Shown here in pieces: positions 44,156-54,565 of a DNA stretch of 64,000 nt. Every line of letters starts with the position of its first letter. The stretch's first letter is position 1. The position numbers were made by a program, and so were the translations under genes. The notes under the pieces were generated by a model. The model was given only the letters and a program-made list of their open reading frames with translations, was not told where the DNA came from and did not search any database. The DNA lies in contig NC_053197.1 of the NCBI RefSeq assembly GCF_905163445.1, positions 10,292,001 through 10,356,000 of the forward strand. The letters are read 5' to 3'. Source of the stretch: Pararge aegeria (taxonomy: Eukaryota; Arthropoda; Insecta; Lepidoptera; Nymphalidae).

Positions 44156-44884
44156 TATAAGCTACTGGGATGGTGAAACTATTTTTTGAGTATACAGAAT
44201 ATGTATGAATAAAAAAAACAATTTATTCGCAAATCCTATTGAAGGACAACTTGACGTTAAGCCCACTTTGCGTCGCCACGCCAACAGCCAGTCCGACCTA
44301 CCGTATTAGATGTTACACATCAAAATTAAAACAGTATTTTTCTGTCTAACTATTAATTTCTACTTTCAGAGTATTTAACCATTAATCTGTTTAACTCTTT
44401 TAAATTCTACCATTACAGTAGTTTAGATTTTCCCTTTAAGACGAGTAGGAAAATGTTATTACTCATATAAATCGTAATGGATAACTAAAAGCCTAGGCGC
44501 AAAACCTAGCATTCATGATGATACTCTCGCATACGCGACTGGTTGTGTCAAGTGCGTTGTTTCTGTTGTTGTACAGCAATAGTGCATTAGGTTTTAGAAA
44601 TAGAAACATTATTTCTATGACATTCGGTTGTTAAGTCTTTGCATGGTGTATTATGAAGTACTGTACTCTGTTTTAATCCGTTGTTTCATGTAATTGGTAT
44701 GAAAATGTCCCAGTGATCTAAAATGTAATACACTCTACATTTTCTAACGACAACACGCCTGTTCGATAAATTTTATATTAATTATGTAGCTATTAAAATT
44801 GTTTAGCTGAATAACAAGTTGATATTGTTGTTTGTATAGTAAGTACATATTTTATTTTGTTTTGTAATTATAAAATGTTATCCA
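44156..44884. other. Unassigned DNA
   Basis: No gene or repeat recognised. Confidence 0.4.
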
Positions 44885-45012
44885 TAATGTTATCAAAGGC
44901 AAGTCCACCCATGCGCACTGTGCCAGAGTGGTGGAATACGACTAAACGCTTCTTGTAATAAGAGGAGACCCGTGTCCTGCAGTGGGCACGGGTTGATATG
45001 ATGATGATACAA
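44885..45012 (+). mobile_element. SINE-C 3' fragment
   Basis: CCACCCATGCGCACTGTGCC, AGAGTGGTGGAATACGACTA, TAATAAGAGGAGACCCGTGT, CCTGCAGTGGGCACGGGTTG, ATATGATGATGATA. Confidence 0.75.
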
Positions 45013-45624
45013 AAATGTAGTTATTTAATTAGCCAACAAAATATTTATTTATTTATAATGCACCATTAGTTAAATGTTTTAAAGTCACCTTGAACCGTCA
45101 ATACCAAGACCTTCAATGTGTTCAGTTTAAGATTTAAAAAAATCTTTCACAGAGGAAGGTCACTTTTCTGACGTGACGTCATGCTTGACGTTACCTCTAC
45201 AAAGATTCAATCTGATTAAAGCATGTGACCAGCTAATGAAAATAATGCTTTTTTACGTCAATGTAATGATCCATGCAATTGATTAGAAATGCGTTTGCTT
45301 ATGCGTGGCGACAGCGGCAAACGGTCCGCAAAAATTCATTACTAGCGGCTTATCGTTGGGCGGTTTTCAGTGTGGTTCTTGCCTTATAGAGTAATTCATT
45401 CAGAACTACTCAAACGAATGTGAGGCTTAAACGAATGTTTGGTTTTGTCTCATTTTAAAAGTATATTCTTACCGCAATAAGATTTCGCTCGGACTTGCTA
45501 CTGTCACATAAATAGATATTGTTTACTCAATCACACAACATAATCACAGAAGTCGTTTTTTTTTTAGTAATTGTATCCTAATATTTATTTAGGTACTTAT
45601 TTAATAAAGAAATCAGTGATATAT
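45013..45624. other. Unassigned, partly complex DNA
   Basis: No repeat. 45200-45480 is compositionally complex, with GGCGACAGCGGCAAACGG, and may be conserved non-coding DNA; there is no second copy to test this here. Confidence 0.35.
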
Positions 45625-45745
45625 TATGAAAAAATATATTATGAAAAGCATTTCATTTCGCGGAATATAGCAAATTAAGCATCATTTTCATAATATATCA
45701 TGGATTTCCGCAAAGTTACGCCTGCTTCTATCCAATATGAAAACA
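45625..45745 (+). mobile_element. Fold-back element end (family FB)
   Basis: TTTCGCGGAATATAGCAAATT, AAGCATCATTTTCATAATAT, ATCATGGATTTCCGCAAAGT, TACGCCTGCTTCTATCCAAT. It is the same terminal segment as 15115-15196, here about 120 bp. Confidence 0.7.
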
Positions 45746-46602
45746 GTGATGCCAATTCTTAAAAACACTAAAAAAATTACAAGTCTAAAAGTAGGACTGT
45801 CCTTTGTGAAAAGGATAGCCTTACTTTTAGATCTGTTAATTTTAGTTTTAGATCTGTTTGTTTAGAGGTTTGTGTACAACAGAAATGTTGTATGTAGCAA
45901 AATTGTATGGAACATTTTCATAAATTTAATTTTCCTAAAGTACTATCAAAATATGCAATAGATAAGCAACAACTGTATGTTCTGACGTAGTGGAATAATT
46001 TAGTTAGATGCATTCACTGTTGCAGATGTTGACACACCTTGGACTGAGCAACACAAATACCCTAGTTCTATGCGGTATATAGAATAAACAGTTGCAATTC
46101 AAAGACAATAGCTGAATAATTTCAGAATGCGAGACACAATATTATGCAGTTCAGTTAATTTGTATAATGACGTTTCATAAAAGCATTCAAGCATATTATA
46201 CGTTTCTATATAGATTGCTAGTATATGCGGGTAGAAAGTAATTATAAAATTCATGTTCGTTGTGTCAAACTCGCATACCAAGGCTCCCTTTCAAGGTATA
46301 GAAACGTATAATAGAAATATACTTGGTTTGGCTTATAATAATATTTTACTTGCCTTGAAAATATTTAACTGAATGAGAAAGTTTCTTTGTACTTATCTTA
46401 AAAAGCACGTGACATGACTTATATTCCGCGTCTTACAGCTTACAAAGTTGTTTATATTAGTAAATTAATCGTATGTGACTTACGGTTACTGAAGTAAAGC
46501 TTACAAGTGTAATAGCAGCTTTAAATATAAAGGTTTAGTAATTATTTTTGACATGTGAAAGACATTGTTTGCCATCTAAAAGGTTCGGAACTCTTTTCTT
46601 AA
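45746..46602. other. Unassigned DNA
   Basis: No gene. An imperfect hairpin pairs TCTAAAAGTAGGACTGTCCT with AGGATAGCCTTACTTTTAGA (about 45784-45830). Confidence 0.4.
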
Positions 46603-49059
46603 ATTGAGAAAGTTTATATTGGATTTAGGTCTTTGGTTTGGGACATAGCGTTGCCTCAGATTAATTCTATCGTTTGCAAAAAAAGGCAAAAAGTTTATGG
46701 GAAAAATAATATTGAAGATTGGTGGACTCCGCACACCTTTGACAACTTGAAACTTGACACTTACTGTGATATCTTAGGTAAATCGATAATAACCAACTTA
46801 AGATCAGATCATTGTGGCCAACAAATTACTGTTTTGAATAATATAAACAAAGATAAACATATCGTCAAGTGTAGGCCGATAACTAAGAGCAAATTGACGC
46901 GATTCAAAGGTGAAATATCATCCAAAATTCCTGCCCTTGTCTTTAAGAACGGTCATCCTGACAGCATTTATGGTACGCTCTTTAATATCATAGAAAATGA
47001 ATTTAACAAAATATTCAATTTCAAACATATAGATTTCAATAAAAAAATAAAGTTTAGCGATTGGGCAACTATTGGCATATACAAAAGTAGAGATAATTTG
47101 TATGAGCTCTATAGTGAAAAACAATATAACCATACTCCAGCTTTCCTACAACACGTAAAAATGTACTCTAAAACGTTTAAGAACGTTTGCTTTCATGCTA
47201 AGTCGCTATACTTTAATGATCAAATCATAAAATCGGATAACAAAGTACAAACAACCTGGAAAATTGTTAATAATGAAACTGGGAAAGCTAAATCTCGCAA
47301 CGTAAACTTTGAATTAATTATTAATGATAATAAAGTTACCGCTGACAGTGAGGTTGCAAGTACCTTTGAAAACTTTTTTCAGAGTGTTCCTATTTTGTTG
47401 ACTGATTCACTTAATTCTTCACCTACTGCAGCTCAGAGTTTATTGAGGAACAACGTTAATGAGTGCAACGTTTTATTTAATTTTAAACATATATCTGCAT
47501 ATGATATAATAAAGAATTTTAAGTTGTTGAAACAGAAAAAAACCGGTGATTTATGGGGTATGTCTGTAATGGTAATATCTAACATTATAGACGTTATTGC
47601 CCCTTACTTAGCCATACTTTTTAATGAATGTGTTGATAGAGGTACTTTTCCAAATTTAATGAAACATAGTAAACTTATACCTCTATTTAAATCTGGCAAT
47701 AAAAACGACATTAACAATTACAGACCCATTTCAATCTTACCAGCTCTTAGTAAGGTCTTTGAAAAAATTATATTAAATCAACTTTTGAATCACTTCAATG
47801 TAAATAACTTACTACATCCGGAGCAGTACGGTTTTACTAAAGGTCGTAGCACCACGGATGCAGGCGCTAAACTTTTAAAACATGTGTACGATGCCTGGGA
47901 ACGTTCGCAGAATGCCATTGGTGTTTTTTGTGATCTATCCAAAGCATTCGATTGTGTCGATCATAAAACCTTGCTTCTTAAACTAGCCCATTATGGTATC
48001 AAAAACGTTGCACTAAATTTGGTTGCCTCTTATCTCAGTGACAGAACCCAAAGGGTTTGCATAAAAGACATTAAGTCGCAGGGGTCGGCTACGTCAATGG
48101 GTGTCCCACAGGGTTCAATCTTGGGTCCCTTTCTATTTTTGGTGTATATAAATGATCTACCACACCATGTCAGTGAAACCTGTGACATTGTACTGTTTGC
48201 TGATGATACATCTCTAATTTTTAAAACTGATAGAGGTAGAGACAACTCTGACGATGTAAGCCGTGCTATGTCGCATGTGTCGCACTGGTTTACTGTCAAT
48301 AATTTACTTTTAAATGCAAAAAAAACTAAGTGTGTGGAATTTATTTTACCAAATGTAAAGAAAGTTAATAAAAATATAATAATAAATGGAGAATCACTAA
48401 AAATGGAAGATTCCACAGTTTTCCTGGGCATGATCTTGGATTGTAAGCTTCAGTGGGGTACCCATATAGATACACTAGCAGGTAAACTAAGCTCGGCTGC
48501 CTACGCCGTCAGGAAAATTAGACAGATTACTGACGTAGAAACAGCAAGACTTGTTTACTTCGCGTACTTTCATAGTGTGATGTCTTACGGGATCTTATTA
48601 TGGGGCAAAGCTGCTGATATTGAAACTATATTCATATTGCAGAAAAGAGCTGTACGGTCAATATATAAACTTAAATCACGTGAATCCCTCCGTGAAAAAT
48701 TTAAAGAAATTGGTATACTTACGGTAGCCTCACAATACATTTATAACAATATAGTATTTGTAAGACAACATATTAGTCTTTATAAACAAAAAGTGGATAT
48801 AAACAGTCGACTTACAAGAAATGGTCATAAATTAGTGACATCTGCATATCGTCTGCGAAAGGTGCAGAAGTCATTTGTGGGATTGAGTATACGCTTTTAT
48901 AATATGATTCCTAAGGTAATTTTGGACCTACCAATCCATAAGTTTAAAGAATGTGTTAAAACACATTTATTACAGCGAGGTTATTATACAATTGATGAGT
49001 TTCTTAATGACAAGGTTTCTTGGAAGCACCCGGCTCCGCTTTCATCTCTCACAAGATAG
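46603..49059 (+). CDS. Non-LTR retrotransposon ORF2: endonuclease end plus reverse transcriptase (5'-partial)
   Basis: A single frame open from just after the TAA at 46600 to the TAG at 49057-49059, about 818 codons, by far the longest in the window. Counting residues from the TTG at 46633: S58-D59-H60 is the SDH motif closing an APE-type endonuclease, so most of that domain is missing. Then come a linker, the RT fingers YRPISILPALSKVFEKIIL (about 363), LSKAFDCVDH (about 436), MGVPQGSILGPFLFLVYIND (from 489) and the catalytic F522-A-D-D-T526, followed by thumb and C-terminal regions (LLWGKAADIETIFILQKRA and others). Target-primed reverse transcription in the nucleus is the known role of the family. 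The absence of stops and frameshifts across 2.4 kb suggests a young insertion. There is no proper start codon; TTG at 46633 is only a reading artefact of truncation. Clade: CR1/Jockey group, more precise naming uncertain. Antisense ORFs at 46918 and 48030 are shadows. Confidence 0.9.
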   Translation: MEKVYIGFRSLVWDIALPQINSIVCKKRQKVYGKNNIEDWWTPHTFDNLKLDTYCDILGKSIITNLRSDHCGQQITVLNNINKDKHIVKCRPITKSKLTRFKGEISSKIPALVFKNGHPDSIYGTLFNIIENEFNKIFNFKHIDFNKKIKFSDWATIGIYKSRDNLYELYSEKQYNHTPAFLQHVKMYSKTFKNVCFHAKSLYFNDQIIKSDNKVQTTWKIVNNETGKAKSRNVNFELIINDNKVTADSEVASTFENFFQSVPILLTDSLNSSPTAAQSLLRNNVNECNVLFNFKHISAYDIIKNFKLLKQKKTGDLWGMSVMVISNIIDVIAPYLAILFNECVDRGTFPNLMKHSKLIPLFKSGNKNDINNYRPISILPALSKVFEKIILNQLLNHFNVNNLLHPEQYGFTKGRSTTDAGAKLLKHVYDAWERSQNAIGVFCDLSKAFDCVDHKTLLLKLAHYGIKNVALNLVASYLSDRTQRVCIKDIKSQGSATSMGVPQGSILGPFLFLVYINDLPHHVSETCDIVLFADDTSLIFKTDRGRDNSDDVSRAMSHVSHWFTVNNLLLNAKKTKCVEFILPNVKKVNKNIIINGESLKMEDSTVFLGMILDCKLQWGTHIDTLAGKLSSAAYAVRKIRQITDVETARLVYFAYFHSVMSYGILLWGKAADIETIFILQKRAVRSIYKLKSRESLREKFKEIGILTVASQYIYNNIVFVRQHISLYKQKVDINSRLTRNGHKLVTSAYRLRKVQKSFVGLSIRFYNMIPKVILDLPIHKFKECVKTHLLQRGYYTIDEFLNDKVSWKHPAPLSSLTR

Positions 49060-49258
49060 AAAAATGAATGTTAAAATATAAAATGTAAATTTTTGATGTT
49101 GGAAAAGAGCAACTGCTGAGTTTCTTGCCGGCTTCTTCTCGGTAGAATCTGCCTTCCGAACCGGTGGTAGAGTCACTACACACGGACAGACTTGACGTTT
49201 CGAAAGTGCTTGTATTAGGCCTACTTGAAATAAATGAATTTTGAATTTTGAATTTTTT
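46603..49258 (+). mobile_element. CR1-like LINE, 5'-truncated, with (GAATTTT)n tail
   Basis: ORF2 (see CDS) is followed by a 175-bp 3' UTR (GATGTTGGAAAAGAGCAACT, CTTGCCGGCTTCTTCTCGGT, GAACCGGTGGTAGAG, TTAGGCCTACTTGAAATAAA) and a short GAATTTT tandem tail at about 49236-49256. A short microsatellite instead of poly-A is usual for CR1-type elements. The exact 5' junction is unclear, somewhere at 46603-46640, with no evident target-site duplication. The same 3' UTR occurs at 15197-15403 and 21250-21445. Confidence 0.85.
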
Positions 49259-49269
49259 CAATTTGAAAA

Positions 49270-49352
49270 TGTTATAGGTGCGTGCGTGCTGGTAACGAAC
49301 TCGGCCCCCTGAAAGGTAAATCGCGCGCCTACCCACTGGGCTATCACCGCTT
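49270..49352 (-). mobile_element. SINE-C head fragment
   Basis: Plus strand: TTATAGGTGCGTGCGTGCTGG, ACGAACTCGGCCCCCTG (B-box area), ACCCACTGGGCTATCACCGC (A-box end). It lies directly after the LINE tail. Confidence 0.65.
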
Positions 49353-49384
49353 CCTATATATCCTTTCCTATATTTTTATTTATT

Positions 49385-49515
49385 TATTTATTTTATTTAT
49401 ACACTTTATTTGTACACCACAAATAGGAAAAAAAAACAATGGACACAAAATAAACTTAAAAAGTAGGAAACAAAGGGCGGCTTCGTAGCGATCTCTTCCA
49501 GGCAACCTTAGAACT
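49385..49515 (-). mobile_element. LINE 3'-end stub (tail family)
   Basis: Plus strand: TATACACTTTATTTGTACACC, AACAAAGGGCGGCTTCGTAG and CGATCTCTTCCAGGCAACC. With the SINE-C fragment it forms a nest of three truncated 3' ends within 260 bp. Confidence 0.65.
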
Positions 49516-50755
49516 AGGAAATTATTTTTGTATAGTTTAGGTATTTTGAATTTAGAATAGATAAATGTTTTTTTGGGTTTGTTATTAATTTGACTTGGCA
49601 TCCATCACATGACATGGTATAAGGTGATAAGTGACTTCAAATGTTTATCCCTGCCTTACTTATGCTTTTCATCAAAAGCTGTTTCGTTTGATTTCCTTTA
49701 TGTATGTAAATTATTTCAACAATCACATAGCATACTTTTATGAACTTGAAAATTTGATCAAACAAGAGTTGGTAGTAAATAATAAACTTCATCGTGACAA
49801 AGCAGATATTATCATCATTGGTTGTATAATACGCTGCTATAAATTCTGTTATCACATTGAATCATGAAATCTTTTTGTGACAAAGTTTAAATTATCTACG
49901 TTGGTTGCAGCTTTTTGTTTATAACACTGTCTCCTTTATTAATTTTCCGCTTTATAGCATTGTTTACATTGTTCACCCCTCCGTAGGAGACATTATAGAA
50001 ACAGAAATTTCGTTAACAAGATTCAAGATAAACCAAACTATGTTTACAAATTGTTTAATAATTTTTTAACATATTCTCTGTCCAAAAATCATAAAAAACC
50101 TGTCAAAATGCAAATTGTATATTATACATTGGATACCTATAGCTATAGGTTATTTAATATTTAATTTCATGTTATTTTTTACGTTAATACGAAAGTCATC
50201 TAAAATAAATCGTTAGTAAACAGTTTATTCGGCAGCTCAATCTCCATAACTGGGCAGTCGATTTCGTTAAAATAGGTAGTTATAAATTTGTCGTTATCTA
50301 TGGCATTTCCTCAATTAATCCTATCTCGACGATAAGTTGTTTCGACTGAAGGGCCAGTCGCCGAGATTCAAGCAATCTTCACGGGTGAGTTGTCAAAGAG
50401 AGAAAGGGTCGAAAGCTCAAGAGACTTTCAACAATGCTTTTTATCTCAGAAATAAGTAAGAACCTTAATGATACAGTTTTAAGTAAATACATCTTACGTT
50501 TGATGATGTCTTCTGACTCAAGGGATTTTTAGTGCGTTGTTCTATTAGTAGCAGGCATTTTTTCCAACTTCAGAAAAAGTAGATAGTTCTAAATATTTCT
50601 GTATATTAAATATTTTATTTATTGGCATTCTGCCAGAATGGTGGGTTACATCCTTGTATTTTTTGTCCTAACCTGAACCCTTGTAAACAAGGAACCTAGA
50701 CCTAATTAAGAGACTAGTTTATCATTAAGTGCGGATTAGAATCCTAAATAATAAA
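49516..50755. other. Unassigned DNA
   Basis: 1.2 kb with no recognised repeat or gene. The two opposite ORFs at 49631 and 49637 overlap each other and are not protein-like. Confidence 0.4.
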
Positions 50756-50960
50756 CTAGCTTTCCCGTGCAACTTCGTTGCAACAAATCGGTTATTACCG
50801 GAAAACACGAATAAAATGAAATTTTCTAAAAATGAATCCTAGCTAGATCGATTCATCGCCCCGAAACCCCCTGTATACTAAATTTCATGAAAATCGTTGG
50901 AGCCGATTCCGAGATTCCAATTATATATATACAAGAATTGCTCGTTTAAAGATATAAGAT
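50756..50960 (-). mobile_element. Helitron-like element
   Basis: The plus strand begins A|CTAGCTTTCCCGTGCAAC and TTCGTTGCAACAAATCGG, i.e. the minus strand ends with a GCAACGAAGTTGC hairpin and CTAG followed by T. The interior GCCCCGAAACCCCCTGTATA, CTAAATTTCATGAAAATCGT, TGGAGCCGATTCCGAGATTC is a common lepidopteran Helitron-like order. No Rep/helicase. Confidence 0.6.
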
Positions 50961-51534
50961 TAGGCTTTAATGTTGTGTATTACATTCTTATTTTAAAAAG
51001 AACTACCCCACAGGTCCTCAAAACGCTTCGATATTTACGCACGTTTTGGTTCGATATCAGAGCATCCCTGAGTGATAATGACGTAAGTACAACAATTATT
51101 GTAAAGATTCCTTGTATTTGAACCCTGTAATTCAAGATTTTGGGTGGTGGGAATCTTTTTAACATAGGTCAGAAATAAGAAGTCATTAGTGACACCACCT
51201 CTTGGAATACCGTCGTAGCTAAATTCTAAATGAAGGTCGTAATCTTTGAGGAATGGGGTCAGGGTTTGCGATTAGTTGCTCTTATTTTTGTTTGCGACTC
51301 GTTTAGCCCATACCGACGCCTGACAATCAATCTCAGTCAATATGTGGGACAAAGGGTCCTTGTTTTTATACTGATGAAGCCTAATGAAATTTTTCAGCGA
51401 TGTTTTTGTTCCATAGAAGCCTCGTATGTGTTAGAATACAGTGAAATTAATTTTACTTTATTATTATTTTTGCTTTAAAATTATTTAAAAATAACAAGCA
51501 ATAATAATCAAGACCTTTCTAATTCTGAGTGTAT
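50961..51534. other. Unassigned DNA
   Basis: ATTTACGCACGTTTTGGTTCG and TCAGAGCATCCCTGAG (51033-51075) resemble the centre of the FB family (TACGCACGTTTTTCTCCG, GGAGCATCCTCAGG) in decayed form. Nothing else is recognised. Confidence 0.35.
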
Positions 51535-51720
51535 TTTTAACCAACATACGAAAAAGGAGGTGGTTCTCATTTTTTTTATGTGATCTCATTTAATTACCTT
51601 TTGGTGGCCCCGACTTAAAAACGTTGTAGAAAATACTTTAGTAGCAGGCAGAAGAAAGCTAATGAAGAGAAAGCTAATATACTCGCTTAAAAATTTTTCC
51701 TTATATTTTAAGTAGAGCGT
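51535..51720 (+). repeat. CAACCGACTT-family repeat, copy 2
   Basis: Contains AAAAAGGAGGTGGTTCTCAT, TTGGTGGCCCCGACTTAAAA and ACGTTGTAGAAAATA, matching the second half of 37945-38260. The leading CAACCGACTT segment is missing. Confidence 0.5.
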
Positions 51721-52587
51721 TAATTAATATGATAGCCTTTAGGTAGCAGACAGGCAGCAGACAGACAGAAGGTAGGCTTGTTCATACAACTGAATTCAGA
51801 AAACTACTTTTAATTTGCACGCACACGTAGAAAATAAAAATTCTCTAATTCGAGAAATTACTAATTATTGCGTCTACATAAAAATTAGGGTAATTTGGCT
51901 GCCTACGATAAGAACTAATTACAATTAATCTCCATTAACAGAATACTTTAATTCCTTAGGGGCAGTAAAATAACATAAATATCAGGTTTCCCCTAAAAAA
52001 CATTCGATAATCCGCCCCAACGTTGTCTGCCAGACGAATTAAATTTTCTACACATTGATTTTCACCGGCAGAGTAATTACTTAATTTGGCGATTAGTTTA
52101 CACAGCCCTGGCTGCAGGTATAGGGGAGGAGATAAACGACTTTTATTCTACTAACTACGGTGAAATTCAATTATCTTTTACTTTGCAAAGTCAACTGACT
52201 ATCGCGTAGGCGAGGTACGTGTACTGGTAGAGATCGTTGCTTCCACTGTGTATACCTACGTGGTTTAGCAAAGTCTTGTTAGCGTCCGAGCCTTCCTATT
52301 AACCAGAGTTTTCAATATTTAATTTAATTTTTCGGGCTCGGCTCGGTTCTATTTAGGAATTTATACTTTTTTAATTGGCCTCATGGAGTTAAACGCGGCT
52401 TAGTTTTTTTATAAACCGAGATAGGTAGGTACCTTTCACATGTACTATTCTGCTTATATAATTTTAAGTTGTCTGTGTATTATTTTTGACTAAATATTAA
52501 CTACCTACAACTACCTCTATGTTGTTTTCGCAAAAAATATTGAAGTATGTGTCTGTGATATTGCCTATCATTTAATAGATTGATCGA
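51721..52587. other. Unassigned, TAAT-rich segment
   Basis: No repeat or gene. 51830-52080 is rich in TAAT/ATTA words (homeodomain-type cores), which in AT-rich DNA is only weakly suggestive of an enhancer. Confidence 0.3.
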
Positions 52588-52845
52588 CCTCCTTGGCGCA
52601 GCGGTGAGCTCTGTGGTTTCAAGTGGGAGGTTTCGGGTTTAATTTGGGATTTTATAATTTTCTCTGGTCTGGTCTGGTGGAACGCTTCTGCCGTGGCTAG
52701 TTACCACCCTACCAACAAAGGCGTGCCGCCAAGGGATAAAGCGTTTCGGTACGATGTCAAGTAGAAACCGATTAGGGGGTTTAATATAACTGCCTTACCC
52801 CTAACAGGTTAGCTAGTCAACGGCTAACTTGTAGTACTAATAAAA
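52588..52845 (+). mobile_element. SINE-B copy
   Basis: Head CGACCTCCTTGGCGCAGCGG (A box), degraded B box GGTTTCGGGTTTAATTTGGG, TCTGGTCTGGTCTGGTGGAA, GCCGTGGCTAGTTACCACCC, CGGTACGATGTCAAGTAG, AAACCGATTAGGGGG, CCCTAACAGGTTAG, GGCTAACTTGTAGTAC and a short A-rich end. Nearly full length. Confidence 0.85.
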
Positions 52846-52984
52846 AAAAGAGACATTAACCTTCAATCACGTAAACATTGATAATCGCTAATTACTTAAC
52901 TACTTCATCGAAATAATATACTAACAACAAAAAATAATTATTATTATGCAAATCGTGAAACTTTAAGAGTCGAAATCCTATCCT

Positions 52985-53105
52985 CGTTAACATATATAAT
53001 TAAATCATATCAACCCATTAAAGGCCAACCAAAGGGCATGGCTCACCTCCCACAATGAGAGGGCCGTAGTCCACTATACTGGCCCAGTGCGGATTGGTGT
53101 TTCTT
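52985..53105 (-). mobile_element. SINE-C 3' fragment
   Basis: Plus strand: AAATCATATCAACCCATTAA, GGCTCACCTCCCACAATGAG, AGGGCCGTAGTCCACTATAC, TGGCCCAGTGCGGATTGGTG. Confidence 0.75.
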
Positions 53106-53259
53106 TAATATTAATATTTAAAAAAAATTTACTTGAATAGTTTGCTGTTGATGATATTTCTGAAATCTTAAAAACAGTTGGATGATTCCGAAGCAGTCAA
53201 AAAATATTAATAATATTAAAATTATTACGTATACTATTTTATGTTTTTGGAAGTGGTTA

Positions 53260-53360
53260 TAGCCTGGTTCAGCCTCCGTTCCGGAGAGTTATATATGCGT
53301 TTCAAGTAATTGACTTTATGACTCGCTTTAACGGTGAAGGATAACAGTACGCTGTTCTTA
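53260..53360 (+). mobile_element. SINE-C 5' part, degraded
   Basis: GTGGTTATAGCCTGGTTCAG (A-box area), CCGTTCCGGAGAGTTATATA, TGCGTTTCAAGTAATTGAC, ACTCGCTTTAACGGTGAAGG. The B box is deleted. Confidence 0.55.
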
Positions 53361-53904
53361 AATTTCTAAAAAGCGTGTGAAGTCAACCAATCAGAATTTA
53401 TATATCCAGCGCACTGAACTACGGCCAAAGCACTTCATCAAACCATCTAAGAGTACCTTGTAGTAAGTTAAAAATTAGGGTATTTTCTTACTAATAATGT
53501 GTTTATCTGATGCTAGCACATATTTAATGGTAATTTTACCTCAAAAAACTTTCCAACGACTAAAATACGTGTCATTTCCGCTATTGAAAAAGATAATGTT
53601 CGAAAAAATTAAAAGAATCGGGGTTACCTTTGCAGTCAAAACGGGAGGCAATTTTGCGATTTTATATTTCAAATAGGACATTGAAAGCCCTCGTGTATTT
53701 CATACGTCGGTACTTTGATGGCCAAATGACCGGCCCTCGGGCTGGAGAGCTCTTGCCGGCCCGGTTTAATATTACACTCCCTGACTTTGCGTGTATAGAT
53801 GTGTGGCCTTAAAAATTTTAATTAAAATTTTATGAACTATAAAAATCCGTAACTTTATTATATTAGACTTTATTAGTCAATAACGTTTTTGTTTTAGTCA
53901 AACC
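53361..53904. other. Unassigned DNA
   Basis: No gene. The 60-codon ORF at 53630 does not resemble a known protein. Confidence 0.4.
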
Positions 53905-54185
53905 AGATTTTGAATAGAAGCAGGCGTTACTTTGCGTAATTCCATAATATATAATGAAAATTAAGCTTAATTTGCTATACTCCGAGTAAAGCAGGAGAAT
54001 CTGTATGGTGTAATTTATTAACAGATCTTCGGCAATGTACCCATTACGCACGTTTCACTCCGAAACCGAATCTTTTGTTGGTCAGGAGTGTAAGCATTGA
54101 AGAAATCCTAAATTACCCCATACAGATTCTCCTGCTTTTAGCGGAGTATAGCAAATTAAGCGTAATTTTCATAATAAACCAGATT
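53905..54185. mobile_element. Fold-back element (family FB), full copy
   Basis: Left arm: GAATAGAAGCAGGCGTTACTT, AATTCCATAATATATAATGA, AAATTAAGCTTAATTTGCTA, TACTCCGAGTAAAGCAGGAG, AATCTGTATGGTGTAATTTA. Centre: GATCTTCGGCAATGTACCCA, TTACGCACGTTTCACTCCGA. Right arm, inverted: ATTACCCCATACAGATTCTC, CTGCTTTTAGCGGAGTATAG, CAAATTAAGCGTAATTTTCA. Arms are about 75-80 bp and well matched. No ORF. The right end stops about 30 bp earlier than the left. Confidence 0.75.
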
Positions 54186-54199
54186 TTTGGTTGTAGCTT

Positions 54200-54348
54200 C
54201 TATCTACATCGGTTTAAACTGCAACCGTCGTTGACATTTGGCACATACTAGATAGAATAGGCTACTTTTTACCCCCAGATAATATACGTCCCTCCTGGAT
54301 TCACAAAAACTATAATAAACGCTGACGAAGAACGCGGGAAACAGCTAG
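54200..54348 (+). mobile_element. Helitron-like 3' end
   Basis: Ends AACGCTGACGAAGAACGCGGGAAACAGCTAG followed by T, with a weak hairpin before CTAG, as in the 1278-1562 element (GACGAAGTCGCGGGCAGCAG). The interior has TAGATAGAATAGGCTACTTT. The 5' end is not defined because the element abuts FB. Confidence 0.6.
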
Positions 54349-54364
54349 TAGGGTATATTTATTT

Positions 54365-54565
54365 TACAAGCTGTTGCCTGCGGCTTCGTACGCGGTTTTC
54401 TGGTTTTTCTTGAATCCTGCAGGAACCGTACAACTTCCCAGAATAAAAATCTATCTCCATTTCAAAATTCGGTAAAATTTGATCAGTCGTTTTTGCCTAA
54501 AAGAGTAACAATCATCCATCCATCCGTACATACAAACTAAACTCTTTACTAATAACAGTTAAAAG
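54365..54565 (-). mobile_element. Helitron-like remnant
   Basis: The plus strand starts ACAAGCTGTTGCCTGCGGCT and TCGTACGCGGTTTTCTGG, the reverse of a GCAGGCAACAGCT 3' end. It then has TCCTGCAGGAACCGTACAAC, TTCCCAGAATAAAA and the RTE/Helitron-style TGATCAGTCGTTTTTGCC. It lies 17 bp from the preceding Helitron end, in the opposite orientation. Confidence 0.5.

Noticed and set aside
45784..45830. microRNA precursor
   Set aside because: The stem is short with several mismatches and no conserved arm, with no expression or homology to support it; equally explained by small inverted repeats.
48030..48431. 133-codon minus-strand ORF
   Set aside because: Antisense shadow of the reverse transcriptase ORF.
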